From the NCBI GenBank assembly GCA_013538805.1, contig JABXGR010000004.1:1-64000 (forward strand): a stretch of DNA of 64,000 nt. Reading direction: 5' to 3'. Under the pieces are notes generated by a model. That model made no database searches. It was not told the origin of the DNA and worked only from the letters and a program-made list of their open reading frames with translations. The position numbers were made by a program, and so were the translations under genes. The DNA comes from Candidatus Nitrosocaldus schleperae (lineage in GTDB: Archaea > Thermoproteota > Nitrososphaeria > Nitrososphaerales > Nitrosocaldaceae). This document shows, one piece after another, positions 9,029 to 18,224 of the stretch (the first letter of the stretch is position 1; the number at the start of each line of letters is the position of its first letter).

Positions 9029-10123
9029 ATGAGAAAGGGAAGAACCATCCTAGTGATTGGGGCTGCAGCACTTCTACTTTTAAATATGGATATGGCGTTC
9101 TCTGCCTCAAGCACTATCAGGGTTATAGGTCCTGGGGCTATGCATGGCTGGGCATTTATGCAGGAGCCTATAGGCACTGGTTCAGGTACAGGCTCAATGG
9201 TCTATGGTCCTGCATCACCACCAATGGGCAAAGGGAGTGCAAGATTGACAGTAAACAATGCATCAGATGGCATGCTGTTAGGTGTTTTTGGATACAATGG
9301 GGTAAGACTTGCAGATATAGATGGGCTGAAGTATTGGACGTATAGGACATCAGGCTCAAATCCTTATCTAGCCATAAGCCTCCAGTTCAACATAGATAAG
9401 GATGTTACTGATTTAGATGTTAGCTTTCAAGGCAGGCTAGTATTTGAGCCATACTATACTGCAGGGGCATTGCCTGATAACACATGGCAGGAATGGGATG
9501 CAACTGCCGGTAAATGGTGGTTCACAAGACCACATCTCTTTGGTAATCAATGTGATATAAACAATCCTTGCACATGGTCATACATAATAAGTACGTTTCC
9601 CAACATAGGCATACACCCTGTGCTTGGTGCAGTTATACTCAAGGCTGGGAGTGGATGGGCATCATTCGATGGCAATGTTGATGCACTAACCATAAGTGTG
9701 AATGGTGATAGCATAACCTACGACTTTGAACCATCGTTCTACACATTAACACTCTCTGATCCAGATGCTACAATCAACATAGGCGATTCAGTAACAGCAT
9801 CAACAGAGACAAACGATTACACAGTAGATGATGTAAAGTTCAGATGGTTCAACCCTTCTGGAGTAGAGGTTAGGACACAGACTGTAAGCGTTACATACGA
9901 TCCTGTAAGTGAGACATACAAGGCAGATGATACATTCACACCAACAGCTGTAGGACCATGGACCATATATGCAGAGTTCAACGATGGCACAGTATTAATC
10001 ACAACACTTAACGTTGGCTTCATGGTTGTGCCAGAGAGCATATTAGGTGCACTAGGCATGGTTGGAGCAGGCATTGGTGTACTTGCAATTAGATACATGC
10101 GTAATAGGCAGAAGCCCATATAA
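9029..10123 (+). CDS. Secreted Ig-like surface protein with C-terminal VPE-type sorting signal
   Basis: The 364-residue exported protein has a signal peptide (residues 1-25, ending near AFSAS) and an extracellular region with no recognised enzyme motif. A probable Ig-like beta-sandwich lies at about 240-330 (strands around TLSDPDATINIGDSV and TIYAEFNDGT). The tail is VVPES, a hydrophobic helix and RYMRNRQK, a probable archaeosortase signal. The ATG at 9029 is preferred over the adjacent TTG at 9026, since the TATA-like AATTATATAAG at about 8994-9004 then sits near 28 bp upstream. It follows the acyl-CoA synthetase but has its own promoter. Confidence 0.72.
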   Translation: MRKGRTILVIGAAALLLLNMDMAFSASSTIRVIGPGAMHGWAFMQEPIGTGSGTGSMVYGPASPPMGKGSARLTVNNASDGMLLGVFGYNGVRLADIDGLKYWTYRTSGSNPYLAISLQFNIDKDVTDLDVSFQGRLVFEPYYTAGALPDNTWQEWDATAGKWWFTRPHLFGNQCDINNPCTWSYIISTFPNIGIHPVLGAVILKAGSGWASFDGNVDALTISVNGDSITYDFEPSFYTLTLSDPDATINIGDSVTASTETNDYTVDDVKFRWFNPSGVEVRTQTVSVTYDPVSETYKADDTFTPTAVGPWTIYAEFNDGTVLITTLNVGFMVVPESILGALGMVGAGIGVLAIRYMRNRQKPI

Positions 10124-10162
10124 ACTTCTAACCATCTCTTCTTTCTCCTTTCTCTTCAACCA

Positions 10163-10714
10163 TCACAACAACTTATCCAATCCAACTCTATTACCATACC
10201 TGTTGAGATGCACCAACTGCTCTATTGGTATCCTCTCATACCTTGGAGGCTTCTCAGCAGGATAGCCTATAGGGATTATGCCTATAGGCTTAACATGCCT
10301 TGGCAGTTCAAGTATCCTTGCTATTTTCTCATCATCATATGCACCAACAAAGCATGCCCCTAGCCCTAGATCCCTAGCAGTTAGCAGTATTAGCAGTGAT
10401 GCATATGCACCATCTATGATGCTGTAGAACCTCCTCCCCCTCTCCCCATATCTTGATGCTGATCTCTCAGTATCTACACATGTTACTATAACTACTGGGG
10501 CCTCTGCTATGAACATCTGCTTGAGTGCTGCCTCTGCAAGCCTTTGCTTCATGCTATCATCCTTAACAACTATGAACTCCCATGGTTGGAGATGGCCAGC
10601 ACTAGGTGCCCTAACAGCATTTGAAAGTATCTTAACCAACTTCTCATGCTCAACCTTCTCGCTCTTGAAACTCCTAACCATCCCACGCCTCTTCACAAGT
10701 TCAGAGAACTCCAT
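10163..10714 (-). CDS. Nitroreductase-family flavoprotein
   Basis: The 183-residue protein has the nitroreductase fold markers: an N-terminal RRGMVRSFKSEKV (FMN phosphate contact), APSAGHLQPWEF (FMN loop), a central DGAYASLLILLTARDLGLGACFVG helix-strand, and the late PIGIIPIGYPAEKPP. Members are FMN-dependent NAD(P)H oxidoreductases acting on quinones, nitro compounds or flavins, and some take part in cofactor metabolism; the substrate cannot be read from sequence. It is divergent from the small membrane protein at 10825. A GATATAAACC box (about 10743-10753 in minus orientation) lies 30-40 bp upstream. Confidence 0.9.
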   Translation of the reverse strand: MEFSELVKRRGMVRSFKSEKVEHEKLVKILSNAVRAPSAGHLQPWEFIVVKDDSMKQRLAEAALKQMFIAEAPVVIVTCVDTERSASRYGERGRRFYSIIDGAYASLLILLTARDLGLGACFVGAYDDEKIARILELPRHVKPIGIIPIGYPAEKPPRYERIPIEQLVHLNRYGNRVGLDKLL

Positions 10715-10774
10715 AGCATAGCATTCTACTGCCTGAAGATAAGGTTTATATCATATAATCGGATTCTCATCCTT

Positions 10775-10800
10775 AATATTTTACGAAAAACGTAAATATT
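10775..10800. promoter_or_regulatory. Inverted repeat, candidate operator
   Basis: The left arm AATATTTTACG (10775-10785) and right arm CGTAAATATT (10791-10800) are reverse complements apart from one extra T, separated by AAAAA. The repeat lies in the region between the divergent nitroreductase and small membrane protein genes, 25-50 bp before the latter's start, where a dimeric repressor would meet RNA polymerase. Function is inferred from symmetry and position only. Confidence 0.45.
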
Positions 10801-10824
10801 CTTTCCTCTCTAGTAAAGACGGTG

Positions 10825-11100
10825 ATGGGTATGAGGATGATGGTAACACTACCCATAGGCAAGTGGTTCAAGGTAGGCTTGGGTCTACTTGCTGGTGGTA
10901 TAGCACTACTAGCCTACAATATACTGAACGTTAGATGGGAGGAGTACATAACAGTTACAGGGCAGGTGGTGCCAGAGTTTGGCATGGTTCCAGTATTCAA
11001 CCTTGCACTTGGGATACTAACAGCAGCACTAATAGTTGCTGGAATAGTTATAGTGATTAGGGAGATGGTTAGGGGTAAGAGGGAGGTAAAGCAGGTATAG
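10825..11100 (+). CDS. Small two-helix membrane protein, unknown function
   Basis: A 91-residue protein begins at ATG 10825; a GTG at 10822 and further ATGs at 10831, 10837 and 10840 are alternatives. Two hydrophobic segments (about 17-34 and 57-79) flank an exported loop containing WEEYITVTGQVVPEFGMVP, and the tail is basic (REMVRGKREVKQV). No family is recognised. It lies between a divergent nitroreductase and taw1, and its promoter region contains the inverted repeat at 10775-10800, so it may be regulated. Confidence 0.6.
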   Translation: MGMRMMVTLPIGKWFKVGLGLLAGGIALLAYNILNVRWEEYITVTGQVVPEFGMVPVFNLALGILTAALIVAGIVIVIREMVRGKREVKQV

Positions 11101-11194
11101 TATAGAGCAGTAAGCAGGTACTCAAGCCCAATATCCTATTTTTGTTTGCTCACCATCCTAAAGGTTAATATTTTTTATTAGCAGTCCCATCTCT

Positions 11195-12196
11195 ATGAGC
11201 TGTGCAGATGAGCATGTGCAGGATCTCATACAGATCAAGCCCATCATAGCAAGGCAGTTGAGGAGTGCAAAGTATGGAGTATACAATCATTCAACTGTAG
11301 AATTGTGCCACTGGACAAAGAAGTCCTTCATGGATGAGGGTACATGCTACAAGCATAGATTCTATGGGATAGATACGCATAGATGCATGGAGTTCTCTCC
11401 AGCAGGGATGTTCTGCGAGAATAGATGCATATACTGCTGGAGGCCCATGGAGTTCTATGAGCATATAGAGATGCCTAGCAATGCTGTTGATGAGCCTCAA
11501 GCAATAATAGATAACCTCATGCATGAGAGGTTCAGGCTTATGAGTGGGTACTTTGGGAATGCTGATGCAAACAAGGCAAAGTTGAGGGAGGCTATGAGAC
11601 CAACACACTATGCAATATCGCTCTCAGGTGAGCCAACCATGTACCCTAAACTGCCAGAGTTGATAAGGCATCTTAAGAGCCTAAAGGATACAAGATCTAT
11701 ATTCCTTGTTACTAATGGACAGGAGCCTGATATGCTATACAGGCTGGAGGAAGAGGATGCACTCCCAACACAGATCTACCTATCTACAAATGCTCCAAAC
11801 AAGAGGCTCTTCTATCTAATAAACAAGCCAAGGTTAAGGGATGCATGGGAGCGATGGCTTAAGAGTCTAGAGTTCCTTGCATCAACCAAGGCAAGGACAG
11901 TAGCAAGGATAACACTGATCAGAAGCTATAACTATGGGCTTGATACTGCTAGAGAGTTTGCTGAGATTCTAAGGATTGGGAACCCACACTTCATAGAGGT
12001 TAAATCTTACATGCATGTTGGCAACTCAATAAACAGGTTATCTGCAGATGAGATGCTCAGCATGGATGAGGTTCTAGCATTCACAGAAGCATTGGAGTAC
12101 CATCTCGATGGTTATGCTCTATACGATTGGAGCATCCCATCAAGGGTTGCTGTACTCCAGAATGTGAAGCGATATGTTGATCCTATAATTCGTTAA
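11195..12196 (+). CDS. taw1: 4-demethylwyosine synthase Taw1 (archaeal TYW1), tRNA-Phe modification
   Basis: Taw1 is the radical SAM enzyme that condenses N1-methylguanosine-37 of tRNA-Phe with pyruvate to form the tricyclic imidazo-purine imG-14. The radical SAM motif is C74-ENR-C78-IY-C81-WRP. Cysteines at 38, 51 and 64 would bind the second [4Fe-4S] cluster known in this family. The SGEPTMYP and FLVTNGQ blocks also match. Length (333) is normal. An AT-rich ATATTTTTTATTAG box lies about 26 bp before ATG 11195. Confidence 0.95.
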   Translation: MSCADEHVQDLIQIKPIIARQLRSAKYGVYNHSTVELCHWTKKSFMDEGTCYKHRFYGIDTHRCMEFSPAGMFCENRCIYCWRPMEFYEHIEMPSNAVDEPQAIIDNLMHERFRLMSGYFGNADANKAKLREAMRPTHYAISLSGEPTMYPKLPELIRHLKSLKDTRSIFLVTNGQEPDMLYRLEEEDALPTQIYLSTNAPNKRLFYLINKPRLRDAWERWLKSLEFLASTKARTVARITLIRSYNYGLDTAREFAEILRIGNPHFIEVKSYMHVGNSINRLSADEMLSMDEVLAFTEALEYHLDGYALYDWSIPSRVAVLQNVKRYVDPIIR

Positions 12197-12202
12197 GGAT
12201 AG

Positions 12203-13075
12203 TTGGTAGTTAAATTTAATAGCAGTTCACAAGATCCATATATTGTGCAGGGCAGTGATGAAGGTAATCCTAACAGATTATATTTCTCAGCAAAGAACAT
12301 CACAATATACAATGCAGATATTCTCCACCTAGATGCTATAGATGAAGGGAGTATTGATCTTATAGTTACATCCCCTCCATACAATGTAGATATAGATTAT
12401 GAAGGGTATAAAGATGATATACCATATGATAAGTATCTAGAGTTCACAGAGCGATGGTTGAGCAAGTGCTATACCCTTGCAAAAGGTGATGGAAGGATAT
12501 GCCTAAACATCCCTCTAGATAAGAGCAAAGGAAGAAGAAAGGATGGAGATGGTTTCCAGAGCGTGTATGCAGATATAGTAGCAGTAGCAACAAAGAAGGT
12601 AGGTTGGAGGTACCATACAACAATAATATGGAATGAGCAGAACATCTCTAGGAGGACTGCATGGGGCTCATGGGCCAGTGCATCAGCACCATACATAATC
12701 TCCCCAGTTGAGTGCATAGTTGTAATGTACAAAGAAGAATGGAGGAAGAGAAGGAAAGGGGTATCAGATATAACCAGAGAGGAGTTCATAGCATGGACTA
12801 ACGGTGTATGGAATTTCTCTGGAGAGAATAGGAGGAAGAGGATAGGACATCCAGCACCATTCCCTATAGAATTGCCAAGAAGGTGTATAAAACTCTTCAG
12901 TTTTGTTGATGATGTTGTGTTAGACCCATTCATGGGGAGTGGAACTACACTACTTTCTTGTATAGAACTGAATAGGATAGGTATAGGAGTAGAGATTAAC
13001 CCAAGGTACTGCGAATTGGCATTGAAGAGACTCAAGGATAAATTACACCAGTTAAGATTGGAGGAGATCATTTAG
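12203..13075 (+). CDS. Type II DNA methyltransferase (beta class, N4-cytosine or N6-adenine)
   Basis: The 290-residue enzyme has the catalytic motif IV TSPPYN near residue 57 and the SAM-binding motif I region LDPFMGSGTTLLSC near 241-254, followed by GVEINPRYCELA. With motif IV before motif I it belongs to the beta group of amino-methyltransferases. It would protect the host site cut by the endonuclease on the opposite strand at 13072-13677, with which it overlaps tail to tail by 4 bp. The start is a TTG at 12203, 7 bp after taw1; no good ATG is nearby, so the start is uncertain. Confidence 0.9.
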   Translation: MVVKFNSSSQDPYIVQGSDEGNPNRLYFSAKNITIYNADILHLDAIDEGSIDLIVTSPPYNVDIDYEGYKDDIPYDKYLEFTERWLSKCYTLAKGDGRICLNIPLDKSKGRRKDGDGFQSVYADIVAVATKKVGWRYHTTIIWNEQNISRRTAWGSWASASAPYIISPVECIVVMYKEEWRKRRKGVSDITREEFIAWTNGVWNFSGENRRKRIGHPAPFPIELPRRCIKLFSFVDDVVLDPFMGSGTTLLSCIELNRIGIGVEINPRYCELALKRLKDKLHQLRLEEII

Positions 13076-13677
13076 TAGAACTTCGCATCTTCTGCCCATC
13101 TCTTTATATCATCAGGAAGTTCATGTAATGCTCTAACTATACCTCCAAGCACTGTACCTTGCCCATGCTTAATGTTCTTGCACCATGCCTTAACATTCTC
13201 AATGTATACACCATCAAGGAACATTTCTGCTAACATACGATCCTTTGTAGGTTGTGTAGGAGAACCCCATTCAGATATCCATTCACCTTCTTTGCCTCTA
13301 CCAGCATCAGGTGTTACCAATACTACTCTTATCCTTGTAAGCATTCTGTAAAGTAGGCTCCAAAAGAGAGTTTCAGTAAACCTACCATGGAGGCTTACCT
13401 TACAACTTATGATTGTTATTGGCATATCATCATTCTTAACTGCTACTAGATCTATATCTCCCCATATGGAACCTTTAAAACCATGTGAAGGGAGTGCTAA
13501 CCTCTTCCAGAGAGAAGGTCTATTACTCTTTATACTATTCTCTTTACCATATATTATCTCTATACCTGTATCCTTCAGCCTCTCCTCAAGATATAGCCTA
13601 ACATACTCCTCCCATCTACCACCAGCCCTACCAACCCTAGATTGACGCTCCCTAGCACTCTCCTCATCTATCCCCAT
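13072..13677 (-). CDS. Type II restriction endonuclease (PD-(D/E)xK type), partner of the methyltransferase
   Basis: The 201-residue protein has a PD-(D/E)xK-like core: GDIDLVAV (acidic D74/D76) followed by IISCKVSLHGRFTET with lysine 93. The SCK-S-L-x-x-R arrangement is common in type II endonucleases. The convergent neighbour is a site-specific DNA methyltransferase, which strongly supports the role. A BsaWI-like family is possible but unproven, and the cut site cannot be read from sequence. The start ATG at 13677 is 29 bp from the end of the XTP pyrophosphatase gene, which runs the same way. Confidence 0.78.
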   Translation of the reverse strand: MGIDEESARERQSRVGRAGGRWEEYVRLYLEERLKDTGIEIIYGKENSIKSNRPSLWKRLALPSHGFKGSIWGDIDLVAVKNDDMPITIISCKVSLHGRFTETLFWSLLYRMLTRIRVVLVTPDAGRGKEGEWISEWGSPTQPTKDRMLAEMFLDGVYIENVKAWCKNIKHGQGTVLGGIVRALHELPDDIKRWAEDAKFY

Positions 13678-13705
13678 CCACCAGTAAGAGTAGATCGTTT
13701 CTATA

Positions 13706-14275
13706 TTACCTTTCTTTCAACCACCTAGCAAACCTTTCAAGTGCTAGCCTCCTATGTGATACCCTATTCTTCTCATCATCCCCCATCTCAGCATACGTTC
13801 TGCTACTACCCTTGGGTATGAATATGGGATCGTAGCCCCAACCATTGCCTCTTATACTCTCTGCTATAATTCCATCAACCTTGCCTACAAATATTAAAGG
13901 CTCGCCATCACTACTACTAGAAGAGCAGTATGCAATTACTGATATGAATGATGCAGATCTATCCTTGATGTTATGCATCAGCCTTAATATACCTTCATTC
14001 CCTATGGTTTTGAATACGTAGGATGAGTATGGCCCAGGGAAGCCATTCAATGCATCTATGGCTAGAGCATCATCCTCAACTATAACTCCTCTACGCAGTA
14101 TCTCATAAGCACTCTTGGCCTTAGCAGATGCTATCTCCTCAATCCTCATAGCCTGTATCTCTACTATAGCAAGTTGGGAATGTTCAACCTCAATACCATA
14201 CTCTTCAAGTATAACCTTAACCTCCCTGAACTTATGCTCGTTAGATGTTACAAATGCTATCCTCTTATCTCTCAT
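13706..14275 (-). CDS. XTP/dITP pyrophosphatase (HAM1/RdgB family)
   Basis: This housekeeping enzyme hydrolyses non-canonical purine nucleoside triphosphates (XTP, ITP, dITP) to monophosphates, keeping them out of DNA and RNA. Family marks are the N-terminal FVTSNEHKFREV (substrate-binding SxNxxKxxE), VIVEDDALAIDALNGFPGPYSS, and the C-terminal SHRRLALERF. It is 189 residues, normal length. A short serine run (CSSSSSDGE) sits in a loop at about residues 117-125. It lies downstream of rfcS on the same strand with a 70-bp gap. Confidence 0.94.
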   Translation of the reverse strand: MRDKRIAFVTSNEHKFREVKVILEEYGIEVEHSQLAIVEIQAMRIEEIASAKAKSAYEILRRGVIVEDDALAIDALNGFPGPYSSYVFKTIGNEGILRLMHNIKDRSASFISVIAYCSSSSSDGEPLIFVGKVDGIIAESIRGNGWGYDPIFIPKGSSRTYAEMGDDEKNRVSHRRLALERFARWLKER

Positions 14276-14345
14276 GTTCTACTCATTCTTCTCATCTATT
14301 TTGCTTGTTTACTTACTTACTTGCTTTGCTTAACTATTCATCTAT

Positions 14346-15338
14346 CTATCTACTACTACCCATCTTGCTTATCTTTCCAACCCTTGCCAACTCTGCTAGT
14401 AGTGCTGCCAACTGTATATCTGGATGTGCACCAACAACAAGCCTATAATCATATTCAGCAAGTATCCTCAGCAGTTCACTCTTTGCACCTGCATCCTTAT
14501 TATTGCTAGCATCCTTCATTATCTCCTCTCCAGCGAACTTTATGAAATCTCTTTCAGATAAGCCATGTACTCTAGTGAGTTCAAGCATCTTCAGCCTTGC
14601 ATCACTGAAGTTCCCTTCCAATGCAAGCCTTATCACTTCACCAACCCTTGCCTTATAGGATATGCCTAATGCTGATCTAACGCTAGCATCGTTAACAGTG
14701 CCATGGCTTGCTGCTGCCTGCAGTATATTTATAGCATGCCTAAGATCCCCAGATGTGAACTCATATATCATCTCTAATGCCTTATCCTCATACCTTATAC
14801 CCTCAAGTTTACATATGTTTGCAAGATGGTTTACAACATCATCCCTAGCAAGGCTCTTGAACCTGAAGATTACACATCTACTCTGTATAGGCTCTATTAT
14901 CTGGGAGATGTAGTTGCAGATGAGGATGAACCTACTTGTATTTGCACTATCCTCCATTATCCTCCTCAACGCTGTCTGTGCCTCAGGGGTCATCTCATCA
15001 GCCTCATCCAATATAACTATCTTGAATGGTATGCTACCTATGCTTGTATATCTAGTGAACATCTTAACCTTCTCCCTAACCATGTTTATTCCTCTCTCAT
15101 CAGATGCATTAAGCTCAAGTGTGTAATCCCTCCAGTACTCGCCAAGAACCTCTCTAGCAATGCATAGTGCAACAGTTGTCTTGCCAACACCTGCTGGACC
15201 AGCAAAGAGCATGTTTGGCATCCCAGCAGGGCTTGAAAGTATCCTCTTTATCCCCTCAACTATCTCTCTCTGGTTTACAACATCATCAAGCCTCTTTGGT
15301 CTATACTTCTCTACCCACATCAACTGTTCTATGCTCAT
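14346..15338 (-). CDS. rfcS: Replication factor C small subunit
   Basis: RfcS is the ATPase core of the clamp loader that places PCNA on primed DNA. The N-terminus MSIEQLMWVEKYRPK is the canonical family start, so ATG 15338 is chosen over an upstream in-frame extension. Motifs in order are FAGPAGVGKTT (Walker A), LNASDERGI, VILDEADEM (Walker B, DEAD box) and the arginine-finger SRC in PIQSRCVIFRF. It has 330 residues, normal length. The gene is divergent from gins-mcm, forming a replication block with hel308. Confidence 0.96.
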   Translation of the reverse strand: MSIEQLMWVEKYRPKRLDDVVNQREIVEGIKRILSSPAGMPNMLFAGPAGVGKTTVALCIAREVLGEYWRDYTLELNASDERGINMVREKVKMFTRYTSIGSIPFKIVILDEADEMTPEAQTALRRIMEDSANTSRFILICNYISQIIEPIQSRCVIFRFKSLARDDVVNHLANICKLEGIRYEDKALEMIYEFTSGDLRHAINILQAAASHGTVNDASVRSALGISYKARVGEVIRLALEGNFSDARLKMLELTRVHGLSERDFIKFAGEEIMKDASNNKDAGAKSELLRILAEYDYRLVVGAHPDIQLAALLAELARVGKISKMGSSR

Positions 15339-15414
15339 GCATTGCTTTATAGCAAGGATGAATAAAATGCTAACTCTATAGTTGATATATTGATATGGAG
15401 TAGAGTAGATAGGC

Positions 15415-15975
15415 ATGTATAGAATGGATATTGCTACAGTAGCAAGGATACATACTCTAGGTTACATACTCGAGCCTGTAAAGGTTAGGTTCAAGAAGAG
15501 CATAAAGATGGACATGCTCAACATAACCCTTGATGCTAGCGAGGATGAGAGTAAGATGCTCCCAAGATGGCTTGCAAGGATACTACAGGCTAATGGTATT
15601 GTAGATGTTCAAGAGCAGGATATGGGTATAGAACTGCTTAGAGCATTAAGCAGGGAGAAGATAGCAGGAGAGCAGTTGACTGCTATAAGGCATGACTTCT
15701 ACATAGGCTTGAAGGAGTTCATATCAAGGCAGGTTGCAAACAGGGATAGGCTTATGGTATCCCTTCAAGATATTGTTACGTTAAGGTTGAAGAAGATAAT
15801 GGACTACTCAGGCAAGTTAAGGGCTACAACATCTAGCATAACCCCTGAGATAGAGCAGAGGTTGAGCGTTGAGGAGAAGGCATTGTTTAGAGCATTGTAC
15901 GATGCTGTAAGCATGTTCAGAGGTTATATGCTAGATGGTAGTGTTGAGGAGGCAAAGTTAGAAAAGGGAGGCTGA
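15415..15975 (+). CDS. GINS complex subunit (Gins23-type), DNA replication
   Basis: GINS joins Cdc45/RecJ and MCM in the archaeal replicative helicase. The 186-residue protein starts with a small beta-rich B domain (VKVRFKKSIKMDML through LPRWLARILQANGIV, residues about 20-66) followed by an all-helical A domain. This B-A order points to the Gins23 class rather than Gins15. It lies just upstream of mcm (6-bp gap), an arrangement also known in Sulfolobus. ATG 15424 is an alternative start. A GATATATTGATATGG stretch on the reverse strand shows that this promoter region is shared with rfcS. Confidence 0.82.
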   Translation: MYRMDIATVARIHTLGYILEPVKVRFKKSIKMDMLNITLDASEDESKMLPRWLARILQANGIVDVQEQDMGIELLRALSREKIAGEQLTAIRHDFYIGLKEFISRQVANRDRLMVSLQDIVTLRLKKIMDYSGKLRATTSSITPEIEQRLSVEEKALFRALYDAVSMFRGYMLDGSVEEAKLEKGG

Positions 15976-15981
15976 TGCTAT

Positions 15982-18132
15982 ATGAGTGATATGCTTAGTG
16001 ATAATACCATAACTAAGAGCATGTACGATGAGATAGTAGATTTCATCAAAGGCTTCAAGGATGCTAATGGTGTATACAAGTACAGGGAGCAGATAGAGAT
16101 ACTGAGGATCAAAGATGCAAAGTCAATAGTAGTTGATCATAACGATCTTGCATTATATAATCAAAATATAATAACTAGGCTTGCTGAGGAGCCTAGCATT
16201 GTGCTGAAGGAGTTCAGCAATGCAGTTTATGATATACTCAAGGAGGCTGATGCAAAGTATGCTGATAGCATAAAGGATGAGATAATAGTTAGGATATCCA
16301 ACTACCCATATCAGGTGAAGATGCGTGAGATAGATGCAGATCTAATAGGCAGGTTGATAAGTACTGCTGGCATGGTTGTTAGAGCATCAGAGGTAAAGCC
16401 ATTCATCTCAAGATACTACTATAGATGTGTTGATGGGCATGATGGTTACATAAGTAGGATAGATTACCAGAGGGCAAAGAGAGATGGTAGCATTGGTAGT
16501 AGTGGTAAGAGGAAAGGCGAAGATAAGGAGAAGGAGAAGAGGAGAGGGAGAGAGTTAACATGTAGAGTATGCGGGGAGGAGATAATCATAGATGTTGAGA
16601 AGAGTAAGTTCAGCAACATGCAGATGATAAGGCTTCAGGAGTTGCCAGAGGATCTACCTCCTGGACAGCTTCCATATCATATAGATGTTATGCTAATGCA
16701 TGATCTTGTTGATAATGCAAGGCCTGGGGATAGGATAATACTTACAGGCATAGTTAATGTTGAAAAGGATCTTGAGAGTAGTAAGATGGATGTACCATTG
16801 TTCAGGATAAGGATTGAAGGCAATAACATAGAGTTCTTAGCAAGTAGAGATGGTAAGGATGTATCTGCTAGGAGCGATGGTAGGTTCGTAATAAGCGAGG
16901 ATGATGAGAGAGAGATAAAGAGGTTAGCATCTAGGCCAGATCTATATGATATGCTGATCTCCTCCTTTGCACCTCATATATATGGGCATGAGATAATAAA
17001 GGAGGCTATACTGCTACAGATAGTAGGCTCACCTCAGAGGGAGCTAGAGGATGCTACAAAGTTGAGAGGCGACATAAATATACTCCTCGTTGGAGACCCT
17101 GGTACAGCAAAGAGTGAGTTACTCAAGTATGCAGCAAGGTTAGCCCCTAGAGGGCTATATACATCAGGAAGAGGGAGTACTGCTGCTGGCTTGACCGCTG
17201 CTGTGATAAGGGATAAGAGTGGGATGATGATGCTTGAGGCAGGTGCAGTAGTGCTAGGGGATCAAGGCCTAGTATGTATAGATGAGTTGGATAAGATGAG
17301 GGCTGAGGATAGGAGTGCACTGCACGAGGTTATGGAGCAGCAGACATGCTCTGTAGCAAAAGGTGGCATTGTTGCTACACTTAATGCTAGAACAAGCATA
17401 CTTGCAGCAGCAAACCCAATACTAGGCAAGTACGACCCATACAGGAATATAACAGAGAATGTTAACCTGCCTATACCATTGCTTACCAGATTCGACCTTA
17501 TCTTTGCTATAATGGATGAGCCAAGTAAGGAGGGGGATGCAAACCTTGCAAGGCATATACTTGGCATACATAGGCGTATAGGCTATGAGCACCTTCCACC
17601 AATACCCATAGATCTTCTACGCAAGTATCTAGCATATACGAAGAGGTTCAACCCATTGCTAAGCAAGGAGGCTGAGGATAAGATATTTGAGTATTACATG
17701 CAGATGAGGGCAAATGCTAGCCCTGATGCAATGACCATAACTGCAAGGCAGTTAGAGGCACTCATAAGGCTTGCAACAGCAAGGGCAAGGTTGATGCTAA
17801 GGAATACTGTTACTGCTGAGGATGCTGAGAGAGCAATATACATCTTCAACGTTATGCTCAACAAGGTTGGTGTAGATGTGAAGACAGGGAAGGTTGATCT
17901 AGGTGTGCTGCATGGCATGCCATCCAGCGAGAGGAGTAAGATGCAACTCTTCCTCGATGTATTCAATGCATTATCTGGCAAGGACCAGAACCCTGTTGAG
18001 GAGCAAGCACTTGTAACTGAACTTGCAAAGACAGGCAAGTTCACAGAGGATGAGGCTAGAGAATGGATAAGGAAGGCCAATGCTCAAGGCATAATATATG
18101 AGGTTAGACAGGGCTTCTACAAGAGGGCTTGA
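15982..18132 (+). CDS. mcm: Minichromosome maintenance (MCM) replicative helicase
   Basis: The 716-residue AAA+ helicase unwinds DNA at forks as a hexamer. Features in order are an N-terminal DNA-binding region with zinc ligands (a CVDGHDG block and a later CRVCGEE), Walker A GDPGTAKSELLK near 371, Walker B VCIDELDKM near 432, the arginine-finger LTRFDLIF near 503, and a C-terminal winged helix (VTELAKTGKFTEDEAREWI). A lysine/glutamate/arginine-rich insertion lies between the zinc ligands (around residues 171-192), longer than usual. It is co-transcribed with the GINS gene. Confidence 0.97.
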   Translation: MSDMLSDNTITKSMYDEIVDFIKGFKDANGVYKYREQIEILRIKDAKSIVVDHNDLALYNQNIITRLAEEPSIVLKEFSNAVYDILKEADAKYADSIKDEIIVRISNYPYQVKMREIDADLIGRLISTAGMVVRASEVKPFISRYYYRCVDGHDGYISRIDYQRAKRDGSIGSSGKRKGEDKEKEKRRGRELTCRVCGEEIIIDVEKSKFSNMQMIRLQELPEDLPPGQLPYHIDVMLMHDLVDNARPGDRIILTGIVNVEKDLESSKMDVPLFRIRIEGNNIEFLASRDGKDVSARSDGRFVISEDDEREIKRLASRPDLYDMLISSFAPHIYGHEIIKEAILLQIVGSPQRELEDATKLRGDINILLVGDPGTAKSELLKYAARLAPRGLYTSGRGSTAAGLTAAVIRDKSGMMMLEAGAVVLGDQGLVCIDELDKMRAEDRSALHEVMEQQTCSVAKGGIVATLNARTSILAAANPILGKYDPYRNITENVNLPIPLLTRFDLIFAIMDEPSKEGDANLARHILGIHRRIGYEHLPPIPIDLLRKYLAYTKRFNPLLSKEAEDKIFEYYMQMRANASPDAMTITARQLEALIRLATARARLMLRNTVTAEDAERAIYIFNVMLNKVGVDVKTGKVDLGVLHGMPSSERSKMQLFLDVFNALSGKDQNPVEEQALVTELAKTGKFTEDEAREWIRKANAQGIIYEVRQGFYKRA

Positions 18133-18224
18133 GTCTAATAGTAATAGCAGTTAACCTACCTAACTACTACCTACCTATCTACTTGCTTGCTTGCTCTGGT
18201 TGATGGTGGAGAGGTTGGAGAGGT

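Noticed and set aside
12469-13071. A 200-codon frame opposite the methyltransferase
   Set aside because: It is an antisense shadow; the methyltransferase motifs on the plus strand are complete.
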